Origin: CAXMRP01 sp965216515
GTDB lineage: Bacteria; Pseudomonadota; Alphaproteobacteria; Rhizobiales; Afifellaceae
Assembly: GCA_965216515.1 (NCBI GenBank)
Contig: OZ244173.1
Span: 3,472,001-3,536,000, forward strand
Length of the DNA stretch: 64,000 nt
Reading direction: 5' to 3'
Part shown: in pieces, positions 44,268 to 53,316 of the stretch
Layout: each line of letters begins with the position of its first letter
How positions within the stretch are numbered: position 1 is the first letter of the stretch
Notes under the pieces: generated by a model
Seen by the model: the letters and a program-made list of their open reading frames with translations, nothing else
Told to the model about the DNA's origin: nothing
Database searches by the model: none
Position numbers and translations under genes: made by a program

Positions 44268-45822
44268 GGAATTTGATCAGGCAGATGGCGAACATCGCGC
44301 CGGCGATCAGCGCGGTCGCCGGACGTTGTCGCCACATCGGCCGGCTTGGGGTCGGGTGCGATAGATAAGTGGCCGGATAGCCGGGTGTGGACAGGATCGG
44401 CCGCACCCAACGCATGATCTCCATGGAATTGGGCAGCAACCAGACAGAGGCGAACAGAAGCGGAAGCCAGAACAGGACCCGGTAGGAATCAACCTGAATT
44501 CCGTGGAACCTGGCATCAAGGATGTCGGGTATGACAGGCAGCGCGTTCCAGAACGGTTGCACTAGCGAGGGAAGTGAAAGCCCGTTCAACCCGATCATGC
44601 CCAGGTATACCAGCTGTGTCACCGCGAGATTCTCGGCGCGAAAGGGCACCCAGGCAATTGTGATCAATGTGAAGGTCATGATCCGGGAAATCAGAATTGA
44701 AGAACCGCTTCGTCGAATTTCGGTCGCCCGGATCGTTTGAGCGGTTTGCCAGCTGGCGGCACGTTGCCGCCAGATCCGGTTGATCATGATCATCGCACCA
44801 TGCATTGCACCCCACAGGACGAACGTCCAACCCGCGCCGTGCCAGATCCCGCCAAGAACCATCGTGGCGAATACGTTGAGATAACGCCGGAACCGGCCGC
44901 GCCGGTTGCCGCCGAGCGGTATATAGAGATAGTCCCGCAGAAACCGCGAAAGCGTGATGTGCCATCGCCGCCAAAAATCGATGATCGACGTTGCCTTGTA
45001 AGGCGATGCGAAATTCATTGGCAGCCGGATACCGAACAGACGGGCGAGCCCGACGGCCATGTCGCAATAGCCGGAGAAATCGAAATAGATCTGAAATGCA
45101 TAGCAGATTGCAGCCGCCCAGGCATCCAGCAGTGTAGGCGCGATACCGGCCGCCGCATTGTCGAAGACCAGATTTGCGGGGATCGCCACGCTGTCCGCGA
45201 CAACAACCTTTTTAAACAGGCCGATCGTGAAGATCGTGGATCCGGCAGCAAGATCCCGTGCCCTTCGCCCGATCCGCGATCGTCCGAACTGCGGCATCAT
45301 TTCCCGGTGATGGACAATCGGGCCGGCGATCAGTTGCGGGAAAAAGGATACGAACAGCGCATATCGCAAAAGGGAGGAATCGAACGCGAGCCGACGATAT
45401 ACATCCACCAGATAGGCGATTTGCTGGAAGGTAAAAAACGAAATCCCGATCGGCAACGCGATCCCGGCAAGTATATATTCCGTTCCCATTGCCGTGCTTG
45501 CGGTATCGACCAAGAAATTTGCGTATTTGAACCAGGCGAGGAGCCCCAGATTGAAAGCGATCCCGCCTGTGAGTATGAGCCTTCGCCCCCGTGTTTCGAT
45601 CGTATTGGAGCGGGAGAGCAGGAAACCGGCAAGGTAGTTGATCGATATCGATCCCACCAGAAGGGGAACATAAACCGCGTCCCAGAAGCCGTAGAATACC
45701 AGCGAACCGGTGATAAGCACGCAGATGGCAAGTCTGGGTTTGTCCAGGCTGTCCGCGGCATGAAAAAGCAGCCAGACTGCCGGCAGGAAGGCAAACACGA
45801 ACACATGGGAATTGAAGAGCAT
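44233..45822 (-). CDS. MBOAT family O-acyltransferase (AlgI/DltB-like)
   Basis: 529 residues with about 11-12 membrane helices. Family core: YFDFSGYCDMAVGLARLFG, DFWRRWHITLSRFLRDYLYIPLGGNRRG (H288), and the catalytic-His motif LGGIWHGAGWTFVLWGAMHG (H328). AlgI-type proteins pass acetyl groups across the inner membrane for O-acetylation of surface polysaccharides. It is the first gene of the minus-strand locus and is followed by its SGNH-like partner. No alginate or cellulose synthase is nearby, so the acceptor polymer is unknown. Confidence 0.93.
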   Translation of the reverse strand: MLFNSHVFVFAFLPAVWLLFHAADSLDKPRLAICVLITGSLVFYGFWDAVYVPLLVGSISINYLAGFLLSRSNTIETRGRRLILTGGIAFNLGLLAWFKYANFLVDTASTAMGTEYILAGIALPIGISFFTFQQIAYLVDVYRRLAFDSSLLRYALFVSFFPQLIAGPIVHHREMMPQFGRSRIGRRARDLAAGSTIFTIGLFKKVVVADSVAIPANLVFDNAAAGIAPTLLDAWAAAICYAFQIYFDFSGYCDMAVGLARLFGIRLPMNFASPYKATSIIDFWRRWHITLSRFLRDYLYIPLGGNRRGRFRRYLNVFATMVLGGIWHGAGWTFVLWGAMHGAMIMINRIWRQRAASWQTAQTIRATEIRRSGSSILISRIMTFTLITIAWVPFRAENLAVTQLVYLGMIGLNGLSLPSLVQPFWNALPVIPDILDARFHGIQVDSYRVLFWLPLLFASVWLLPNSMEIMRWVRPILSTPGYPATYLSHPTPSRPMWRQRPATALIAGAMFAICLIKFHDTTEFLYFQF

Positions 45823-46013
45823 TCCGATACGCCTTCGCTGCGCTCCCTACCTAAAAATGCGCACCGGTTAGCGCTTTGATTTATACTTGCAATTGCGTGA
45901 CCGGGACGGTTCATATACGCCGGTGTTTGTCGTGCGCAAAGCCACCAATCGCATTGCTTGGAAAACGAAAGCGTGTGATCACAGCTATCCGTCGACAGAT
46001 TGTTTCTGCCGGT

Positions 46014-46038
46014 TTGCCACGGCGGCCAGCCGTGGCAA
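46014..46038 (+). promoter_or_regulatory. 9-bp perfect hairpin in the fhs leader
   Basis: Arms 46014-46022 and 46030-46038 pair perfectly around a 7-nt loop, ending 41 nt before the fhs ATG. No T tract follows. It could be an attenuating or stabilising leader hairpin or a protein-binding palindrome. Confidence 0.5.
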
Positions 46039-46079
46039 CGGGTGACGTTGTTTGAATGGGAAGGAATTGGGGAACTAAT

Positions 46080-47759
46080 ATGCCGGAAATCGGGGCGGAT
46101 ATAGAGATTGCCCGGGCTGCGAACAAGAAACCGATCAGGGAGATTGGTAAGAAACTGGGAATAGAGGAAGAGCATCTCCTGCCCTATGGGCATGACAAGG
46201 CGAAGGTTTCGGCGGAGTTTATCGCCGGATTGGGCGATCGTCCCGACGGGCATTTGATTCTTGTAACGGCAGTCAATCCAACTCCGGCCGGCGAAGGAAA
46301 GACAACAACGACGGTTGGTCTCGGCGATGGTCTGAATGCAATTGGCAAGAACGCGGCGATTTGCATCCGCGAAGCCTCACTGGGCCCCTGTTTCGGCATG
46401 AAAGGTGGAGCCGCCGGAGGTGGATATGCCCAAGTCGTGCCGATGGAAGACATGAACCTCCATTTCACCGGCGACTTTCACGCCATAACCAGTGCACACA
46501 ATCTGCTGGCCGCCATGGTCGACAACCACATCTACTGGGGCAACGCTCTGGAGATCGACACCCGCCGGGTCGTGTTTCGCCGGGTCATGGACATGAACGA
46601 CCGGGCGCTCCGCCAGATCGTCGCCAGCCTCGGCGGCGTGGCGAATGGATTTCCCAGGGAAGCCGGATTTGACATTACCGTCGCATCCGAAGTCATGGCC
46701 ATTTTGTGCCTGTCAAAGGACCTTGCCGACCTGCAAAGGCGCCTGGGCGACATGATCGTCGCCTACCGGCGTGACCGGTCACCGGTGTTTTGCAGGGACT
46801 TGAAGGCCGACGGGGCCATGACCGTGCTGCTTCAGCAGGCGATGCAACCCAACCTGGTTCAAACACTTGAAAACAATCCGGCCTTTGTCCACGGCGGTCC
46901 ATTCGCAAATATTGCACATGGCTGCAATTCTGTGGTTGCCACGAAAACGGCACTGAAGCTGGCCGATTTTGTGATCACCGAAGCGGGCTTCGGCGCGGAT
47001 TTGGGCGCGGAAAAATTTTTCGACATCAAATGCCGAAAAGCCGGTCTCAAGCCCGAAGCAGTGGTCATTGTCGCAACTGTTCGGGCCATGAAGATGAACG
47101 GCGGCATTGCTCGTTCCGATCTCAGCACCGAGAACGTCGCTGCCGTGACGAAGGGCTGCGCCAATCTCGGGCGACACATCGAGAACATCAAGCAGTTCGG
47201 TGTGCCGGCAGTCGTCGCCATCAACCATTTCCTCGGCGACACCGAGGCCGAGGTGGATGCTGTGAAGACCTATGCAGATACCCATGGCGCTGAGGCGGTT
47301 GTGTGCAAGCATTGGGCCGAGGGTTCGGCGGGCATCACCGATCTCGCCACCAAGATCGTCGATATCGTCGAGGGCGGCAGGGCGCAGTTTGCACCACTCT
47401 ACGCTGATGAGAAATCACTGTTCGAGAAAATCGACACGATTGCCAAGCGCATCTATCGCGCCGATGAAGTGATCGCCGACAAGAAAATTCGTGATCAACT
47501 GCGCCAGTGGGAAGAACAAGGCTACGGCGATCTTCCGATCTGCATGGCCAAGACACAGTATTCCTTCACAACCGATCCCGAAGTCCGGGGTGCACCGGAC
47601 GGACATACCCTGCCGATCCGCGAAGTCCGGCTGTCGGCGGGTGCCGGTTTTGTCGTGGTCATCTGCGGTGAGATCATGACCATGCCGGGGCTGCCCCGGG
47701 CGCCCGCGGCCGAGACCATCGGTCTGAACAACGATGGCCTGATCGAGGGCTTGTTTTGA
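46080..47759 (+). CDS. fhs: Formate--tetrahydrofolate ligase
   Basis: 559 residues from the ATG at 46080 (GGGGA upstream), the usual family length. It makes 10-formyl-THF from formate, THF and ATP. Visible features: the P-loop-like NPTPAGEGKTTTTVGLGDGL, REASLGPCFGMKGGAAGGGYAQV, NLHFTGDFHAITSAHNLL, and the C-terminal KTQYSFTTDP and GEIMTMPGLPRAPA. It overlaps folD by 4 bp, so the two sequential one-carbon enzymes are coupled. Serine-cycle methylotrophs and many Hyphomicrobiales carry this gene; no other C1 genes are in the window. Confidence 0.97.
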   Translation: MPEIGADIEIARAANKKPIREIGKKLGIEEEHLLPYGHDKAKVSAEFIAGLGDRPDGHLILVTAVNPTPAGEGKTTTTVGLGDGLNAIGKNAAICIREASLGPCFGMKGGAAGGGYAQVVPMEDMNLHFTGDFHAITSAHNLLAAMVDNHIYWGNALEIDTRRVVFRRVMDMNDRALRQIVASLGGVANGFPREAGFDITVASEVMAILCLSKDLADLQRRLGDMIVAYRRDRSPVFCRDLKADGAMTVLLQQAMQPNLVQTLENNPAFVHGGPFANIAHGCNSVVATKTALKLADFVITEAGFGADLGAEKFFDIKCRKAGLKPEAVVIVATVRAMKMNGGIARSDLSTENVAAVTKGCANLGRHIENIKQFGVPAVVAINHFLGDTEAEVDAVKTYADTHGAEAVVCKHWAEGSAGITDLATKIVDIVEGGRAQFAPLYADEKSLFEKIDTIAKRIYRADEVIADKKIRDQLRQWEEQGYGDLPICMAKTQYSFTTDPEVRGAPDGHTLPIREVRLSAGAGFVVVICGEIMTMPGLPRAPAAETIGLNNDGLIEGLF

Positions 47760-48673
47760 GCGCCGGGGAAGGACGGGCGGTCCTGATCGACGGCAAGGCG
47801 ATCGCCGCAGATCTGCGCGCATCCGTTGCCGCGGAAGTCGCCAGACTGAAATCCGAACATGGTGTGACGCCGGGTCTTGCGGTCGTTCTCGTCGGCGAGG
47901 ATCCGGCCAGTCAGGTCTATGTCCGCAACAAGGGCAAGCAAACCGTCGAAACCGGTATGGCGTCATTTGAACACAAGCTTGATGCCGATGTCTCGGAAGC
48001 CGATTTGTTTGCGCTGATCGATCGTCTCAATGCCGATCCGGCGGTCCATGGGATTCTCTGCCAGTTCCCGGTACCCGACCATCTCAGTGAATCGCGGATC
48101 GTTGCCCGCATCGATCCGGCCAAGGATGTCGACGGCCTGCATATTCTGAATGCCGGCCTTTTGGCGTCGGGCGGCAAGGCGATGGTCAGTTGCACACCGC
48201 TGGGATGTTTGATTCTGTTGAGCCGGCATATCGACGATATGACCGGTATGGATGCGGTCATCGTCGGGCGGTCCAATCTGGTCGGCAAGCCGATGGCCGC
48301 GCTGTTGTTGCGCGAGAATTGCACGGTGACCGTGGCCCACAGCCGCACGCGCGACCTGCCCGCGGTCTGTCGGCGCGCCGATATCATCGTCGCCGCCGTC
48401 GGTCGGGCTCAGATGATCCGCGGCGACTGGATCAAGCCCGGCGCCACGGTGATCGATGTCGGCATCAACCGCATACCCGCGCCGGAACGCGGCGAAGGCA
48501 AGACCCGGCTGGTCGGCGATGTTCATTTTGAGGAGGCCGTAGCGGTGGCCGGGGCCATTACACCGGTTCCGGGCGGCGTCGGTCCGATGACAATTGCCTG
48601 CCTGTTGGCAAACACGGTGATCGCCTGTTGCCGCGCCAATGGATTGCCCGAGCCGGAGGCCTTGACGGCATGA
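47756..48673 (+). CDS. folD: Methylenetetrahydrofolate dehydrogenase/cyclohydrolase
   Basis: 305 residues from a TTG at 47756 inside the fhs stop (TTGA). It interconverts methylene-, methenyl- and formyl-THF with NADP. Motifs: YVRNKGKQT (catalytic Lys), GILCQFPVPDHL, DVDGLHILNAG, SCTPLG, VIVGRSNLVGKPMAALLL (NADP-binding), and PGGVGPMTIACLL at the end. The canonical PCTP motif is SCTP here. It supplies the substrate or product of the upstream ligase. Confidence 0.96.
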   Translation: MSAGEGRAVLIDGKAIAADLRASVAAEVARLKSEHGVTPGLAVVLVGEDPASQVYVRNKGKQTVETGMASFEHKLDADVSEADLFALIDRLNADPAVHGILCQFPVPDHLSESRIVARIDPAKDVDGLHILNAGLLASGGKAMVSCTPLGCLILLSRHIDDMTGMDAVIVGRSNLVGKPMAALLLRENCTVTVAHSRTRDLPAVCRRADIIVAAVGRAQMIRGDWIKPGATVIDVGINRIPAPERGEGKTRLVGDVHFEEAVAVAGAITPVPGGVGPMTIACLLANTVIACCRANGLPEPEALTA

Positions 48674-48967
48674 TGGCACGGCGGTTTTGCATTCGCCGCC
48701 ATCCGGTCGTTTCTGTAGGGCAATCGCACCGGCCGCCAGGGAGGTCTTGAGGGTTTTTTGCGGACCGGCGGACATGATGCACCATCGTGCGAGCGCCAGG
48801 CAGTAAGCCAAACCAGACTTGGTCCATGAACCAGCTGCTGGACACAGGGATACGATCTGCCCTACGGGAGTTGGGGCGACATCCGTGCGTATCGTCATGA
48901 ACGATGTCGCCTGTGCGCTCATTGCACCCAGATACACGGCTCGCGGACTCACCATGGGAACAGTCAA

Positions 48968-49756
48968 GTGAGGCCATTGTCCCAGTTCGGGCGTGCCGAG
49001 CGCGCGGCCGTCCGGTTTGTGCTGGCTGACATCGACGATACGATTACCACCGAAGGGCGGCTTCCCGCTGCGTCCCTTGGCGCCATGGAGCGTATGCGGA
49101 CGGCGGGCTTGGTCGTGGTGCCGGTAACGGGCCGGCCTGCCGGTTGGTGTGACCACATTGCCCGTATGTGGCCGGTCGACGCGGTCGTCGGCGAAAACGG
49201 GGCTTTCTGGTTTTCCTATGATCAACAGCACCGAAAAATGCGCAGCAAATTCGCGCGGTGCGAAAAACAGCGAAAGACGGATCGCGAGCGCCTCGATGAA
49301 TTGAAAACGGAGATCCTTGCAGCCGTTCCCGGTGCCGGTATTGCCAGCGATCAGTTTTGCCGGGTCGCCGATCTGGCTATCGACATTTGCGAGGATGTGA
49401 ACCGTCTGGGCGACGAGGATATCAACCGGATTATCATGATGTTCCAAGCGAAGGGCGCGAATGCAAAGGTATCATCGATCCACGTGAACGGCTGGTTTGG
49501 CGACTACGACAAACTTTCGATGACGAAAGATTGCTTTAGACATGTCTTCGGCATCGATATTGCCGGAGATGACGGCCGTTTTGTCTTTGTTGGAGACAGC
49601 CCGAACGACCAGCCGATGTTCGACTTCTTCCCCAACAGCGTCGGAGTGGCAAATGTTTCGGACTTTTGCCTGGACAAGCCACCAGCTTGGGTGACAAGCG
49701 GCCGCGCCGCGGCGGGCTTCTGGGAACTTGCCGATTGCCTGGTTGAGGCTCGGTAG
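48968..49756 (+). CDS. HAD superfamily IIB phosphatase
   Basis: About 262 residues from a GTG at 48968. Motif I is LADIDDTIT (D.DDT), followed by motif II VVPVTGRPAGWC, the cap region (GENGAFWFSYD) and motif IV FVFVGDSPNDQPMFDFF. The IIB cap places it with Cof, trehalose-phosphate and mannosyl-3-phosphoglycerate phosphatases; the exact sugar phosphate is not readable. It stands alone, 294 bp after folD. Confidence 0.88.
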   Translation: MRPLSQFGRAERAAVRFVLADIDDTITTEGRLPAASLGAMERMRTAGLVVVPVTGRPAGWCDHIARMWPVDAVVGENGAFWFSYDQQHRKMRSKFARCEKQRKTDRERLDELKTEILAAVPGAGIASDQFCRVADLAIDICEDVNRLGDEDINRIIMMFQAKGANAKVSSIHVNGWFGDYDKLSMTKDCFRHVFGIDIAGDDGRFVFVGDSPNDQPMFDFFPNSVGVANVSDFCLDKPPAWVTSGRAAAGFWELADCLVEAR

Positions 49757-50093
49757 TGATGACGAATTCCAGCGCGGCAGGTGCGAACAACCGGGAAGGG
49801 TGGCACCTGGCGCGGAACGCCCCGCTGGGGAGCCGGCACAGGAGCCAGCCTTGTGAGGTCGCGTGATTGATCCTGGCAAGGGTTACTGGACGTCCCGGCG
49901 TGAGACGCCGTGAGACCTGATGCGGCGTTGGGTAAAGCGCGGCAATCGCCTCAATTGTGATCGACTGGCCTCGTCAAAGCCGGCGCGCGCGGGGGGATAT
50001 ATTCCGCCGTTTCTGCGCGGAAAGCGGGTGGAAATCCAACCCGTCACCAGGAAATCCGCCGAATCCACTGAAAGTAGAATTCACTGTAAGCAA
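49757..50093. other. Intergenic region between HAD gene and tRNA-Pro, no gene seen
   Basis: 337 bp. No convincing frame or terminator with a T tract. It may be the outer edge of the degraded island at the tRNA pair. Confidence 0.5.
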
Positions 50094-50170
50094 TGGTCGG
50101 AGCGGCAGGATTTGAACCTGCGACCCCCTCGTCCCGAACGAGGTGCGCTACCAGGCTGCGCTACGCTCCG
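50094..50170 (-). tRNA. tRNA-Pro(CGG)
   Basis: 77 nt on the minus strand with an encoded CCA end. The cloverleaf is complete: acceptor CGGAGCG pairing with CGCTCCG, D-loop, anticodon loop TTCGGGA (anticodon CGG), and GGTTCAAATCC T-arm. Confidence 0.97.
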
Positions 50171-50211
50171 ATAGATGCTTTGCCGGCCGGTGCCTTGCCG
50201 GAGGCCGGCGG

Positions 50212-50240
50212 GTTATAACGCCCGTGTTCAATCGTCGCAA
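50212..50240 (-). promoter_or_regulatory. Promoter of tRNA-Pro
   Basis: On the minus strand, TTGCGA (50235-50240) and TATAAC (50212-50217) are separated by 17 bp, a good sigma-70-type match, 41 bp from the tRNA 5' end. Confidence 0.65.
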
Positions 50241-50324
50241 CCCGGATATGGTCTAGCATCCGCTCACGGCAATGGTTCCGGATTAGCGCGATGATCGACC
50301 GGCCTTCATCGCCCGCACAAGGCG

Positions 50325-50353
50325 TTGCCGGGTTGTGGGGAAAAGGATATACC
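50325..50353 (+). promoter_or_regulatory. Promoter of tRNA-Gln
   Basis: TTGCCG (50325-50330) and TATACC (50348-50353) with a 17-bp spacer, 31 bp upstream of the tRNA 5' end. Confidence 0.6.
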
Positions 50354-50384
50354 GCCCCGGATCCAGGTCGCAACGGTTGTCGGA

Positions 50385-50459
50385 TGGGGCGTGGCCAAGT
50401 GGTAAGGCAGCGGCTTTTGGTGCCGCCATTCGCAGGTTCGAATCCTGCCGCCCCAGCCA
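50385..50459 (+). tRNA. tRNA-Gln(TTG)
   Basis: 75 nt with encoded CCA. Acceptor TGGGGCG pairs with CGCCCCA; anticodon loop CTTTTGG holds anticodon TTG; the T-arm is GGTTCGAATCC. It is the nearest RNA gene to the broken recombinase and a candidate integration site. Confidence 0.97.
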
Positions 50460-50713
50460 GCCGGTTCCGGCGGATTTGCCGACATGGTGGCGCTTCCTGA
50501 GAAGGTGCGACATTTCAAGGGGTCGGCGGCCGGCAAGGGCTCTCCAATGTACCAGTATCGGCCCAAATTGTGTCACCGTGCCGTGCTTTTCTCCGCAGGC
50601 GATTTTTGCAACATGGTCGCGCCAATGATGGCTTAGCCGATAGCGCATGCGGCGTATACCTCCGCGCTTCCACCGAGCGTCTGGCGGGGAGCTTTGGTGC
50701 CGTCGCGTACAGA

Positions 50714-52390
50714 TCAGTCGAGCAGGATCAAGCGCTGCGGGTTCCAGTCGAGAGGCAGCGGCCTTGCCGCCCTGAGCCGCTCCGGTGTCAGACCGATCGG
50801 TTGCCGGCCGGCGAGGATCATCTCGATGATGTCCGGCGCCAGGAAAGCGAGACTGATCGTTCGGCTCACATGCGCGACGTCCTGACGGTTGCACCTGGCG
50901 ATCGCGGCAATGCTGCATGTACTGCCGGTCCGCAGGTCATCGAACCAGCGGCGGCCATCACGAACCAGTGTGATCAGGTCTGCATCCAGCATTGCGACGT
51001 CCGTTTCGACGGTGCCGAGGATTAGCCGAACCTGTTTGCCGCAGCGTTGCAACCGTGTGCGGCACGTGATGATCAGAGGCGCATCGGCCATCCGCAAGTC
51101 AGAAGCTGCTACTCCGTCGACGTTCTTGAGCGCGGCCCCAAGGGCGGATCGGTCGAGATGGATCGTGACATTGTCGTTGGCCACGTCGATCCGCTCCACA
51201 AGACCGAGCCATGAGCCAGCTTTTAGGACCCGAGCATTGTCCGATTCCATGGCAGTCAGGAACCGCGCTGCGGCTTCGATGGTTTGGGCGAGCCGTTGAG
51301 CGTCGTCATCGGCGACAGCATCGATGACGAGCGCGTCGAGATCCGGCGCCGGCACGCGGATGCCTTTCGACGTGTTGCCACTGCGCACCAGCGGTGCCGA
51401 TATATAGTGGCGGTACCGCCGTCCGGCCTTGCTGGCATGGGTCGGCGACATCCGGTTGCCTTCGGTGTCGAAGACGAGACCGGCAAGGAGTGCGGTTGAC
51501 CTGGTGCCATTGCGCGCGCCGTGCGTTCGCCGTGCCCGGCCGGCAAGATTGTTCTGTACGTTCTGCCAGAGATCGGCATCGATGATGGCGTCGTGCTTGC
51601 CGGGATGAACTTCACCGCGATGGGCGATCTCGCCACGGTAGAACCGGTTGCGCAGGATCTGGTAAGGCGCGCCGCGGCTGAGGGGATTGCCGCCGACCGC
51701 GTGGCTATCGGCAAACACCCGCCGCTTGGAAACGATCTCCTCGATATCGAGCGAGCGCTTCAGCGCAGCGATTGATCCGAACTCGAGGTAGCGGTGGAAG
51801 AAAAGTCTGGCTGTTGCTGCTTCGGTCTCGTTGACCGCAAGCTTCCGGTCGATGCCGTCATAGCCGAGCGGAGCCAGGCCACCCATCCACATGCCGCGGC
51901 GTTTCGACAGCGCGATCTTGTCGCGGATGCGCTCCCCGGCCACCTCACGCTCGAACTGGGCGAAGGAGAGGAGCAGGTTGAGCGTCAGCCGGCCCATCGA
52001 TGTCGACGTGTTGAACTGCTGCGTGACCGAGACGAAGGAGGTGCCGGTCTCGTCGAAAAGCTCTGTCAATTTGGCGAAGTCGGCCAGCGACCGGGGCACC
52101 CGATCAACCTTGTAGACGACCACCATATCGATCAGCCCGCCGCGCATGTAATCCAGGAGCCGGAGAAGGGCAGGGCGCTCCATCGATCCACCCTACAACC
52201 CGCCATCATCATAGGCCTCCGGCAGGAGGGCCCAGCCCTCGTTCTTCTGGCTGGCGATGAAGGCCTCGCAGGCGTCCCGCTGGGCATGCAGGGAGTTGAA
52301 GCTCTGCTCCAGGCCTTCGTCGCTCGACTTTCGGGTATAGACGGCACAGCGAAGCGTCGTCCGCGTCGAGCCGGAGTTGCGCCGGCTCAT
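50714..52390 (-). pseudogene. Large serine recombinase interrupted by one in-frame TAG
   Basis: The same frame runs 52390 to 50714 (558 codons) with a single TAG at 52193-52195, codon 66. The N-terminal piece (65 residues) holds the catalytic motif CAVYTRKSS (S22). The downstream piece restarts at the ATG 52183 and continues without any gap: GGSMERPALLRLLDYMRGG, VVVYKVDRVPRSLADF, RLTLNLLLSFAQFEREVAGERIRDK, then the recombinase domain and a long C-terminal part. Around the stop the text reads YDDGGL-stop-GGS where the family has YDDGGFSGG, so a Ser codon TCG became TAG. The downstream fragment lacks the nucleophile and should be inactive. Confidence 0.9.
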
Positions 52391-52701
52391 CGTTTGGCTT
52401 CCGGGCTGAGACCGAAGAAGACTGGCCCCGACCAGCGTGTCCCGGTCACCGCGCGGGCGATGGCGCTGAGCGAGCGATAGCGCTTGCCTTCCAAGTCAAA
52501 GCCGCCGCCTTCGGCGGCGACCGCAGTTATCGTCCGTCCCTGCCACTCGCGGATGAACAACGTGCTCAGCCTGATGTGCCGGACGATCCTCGGACGCCGG
52601 CTGCTGCCGACACGTCCCGTTCCGGCAAGCGCCTTGCGGGTTCGCGGCGACAATCCACCGAATGCCCGTACCTGCAGCCGGTAGGCAATGGTCTGGATCA
52701 C
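52387..52701 (-). pseudogene. DUF2924 protein, N-terminally truncated
   Basis: 104 residues can be read from a GTG at 52701. The C-terminal family pattern is present: QTIAYRLQVRAFGGLSPRTRKAL, LIREWQGRTITAVAAEGGGFDLEGKRYRSLSAIARAVTGTRWSGPVFFGL. Intact members are about 140-160 residues and start earlier; here an in-frame TAA lies about 25 codons upstream of the GTG and the missing N-terminal part is not visible. It overlaps the recombinase start by 4 bp (ATGA), the usual order in alphaproteobacterial islands. Confidence 0.75.
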
Positions 52702-53316
52702 GTCATCCGCTGCGCGGCGTGGCCGAGGATGACGAGGATAGGATCGGAGATGCCTCTGACCGGATTTCCCGCTTTAACCCCTGATTCCTGACCGGCCACG
52801 CCGGTTGCCTGTTCTTGCTCCCGGCACTCCTTGGTCCGGCGTCCTGATTTCTCTGCAAAAAAGCAGGGAAATTGCTCTCAAGCCACTGACATCCCGCACC
52901 AAATCGCGGCTGAAAGTCGCAGGCTTGGGGCAAGGAAGCGAATCCATCCCTGTTTGTACCCAGAAGATCGCCAATTCCGACGGGAGGCCAGTCGCTCGCG
53001 ACTGCCGCCACGGCCAGCCATTCAATCTGCCTGATCATTTGTCCTGACCATTTCTAGCGCCAGCCACGGGACGCTTCGACACGGCCTTCGGTTCCCGGCC
53101 GGCCTGTCGCAAACGATCCACATGTTGGAAGCGAATTGTTGCGGAAATCGGGTTGTTCGCCTACGACCACGCCGGGATCAATCCGGATGGCGTTCTGGAG
53201 TGGGAATTGGCGACCGTCAGATTTCCGTCCGGATCTCGCTTCTGATCAGTTTCGAGTCCTCGGTATTTACCGGGAATGATCTCCAGTCCGTTTCGCCGGC
53301 CACAAGGATATCGCCG
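52702..53316. other. Degraded island flank, no intact gene
   Basis: 615 bp between the truncated DUF2924 gene and the sugar isomerase gene. All frames are short and show no conserved domain. The base composition is mixed and less GC-rich. It probably holds decayed island sequence plus, near its right end, the promoter of the downstream plus-strand operon. Confidence 0.5.

Noticed and set aside
45823..46079. A riboswitch in the fhs leader
   Set aside because: Only one simple hairpin is visible; no match to a known folate or glycine riboswitch core could be made by eye.
52703..53038. 111-codon minus-strand frame in the island flank
   Set aside because: No conserved content or ribosome-binding site; treated as decayed sequence.
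50385..53316. att duplication of the tRNA-Gln 3' end
   Set aside because: No second copy of the tRNA-Gln 3' sequence was seen in the remnant; large serine recombinases also do not normally use tRNA ends.
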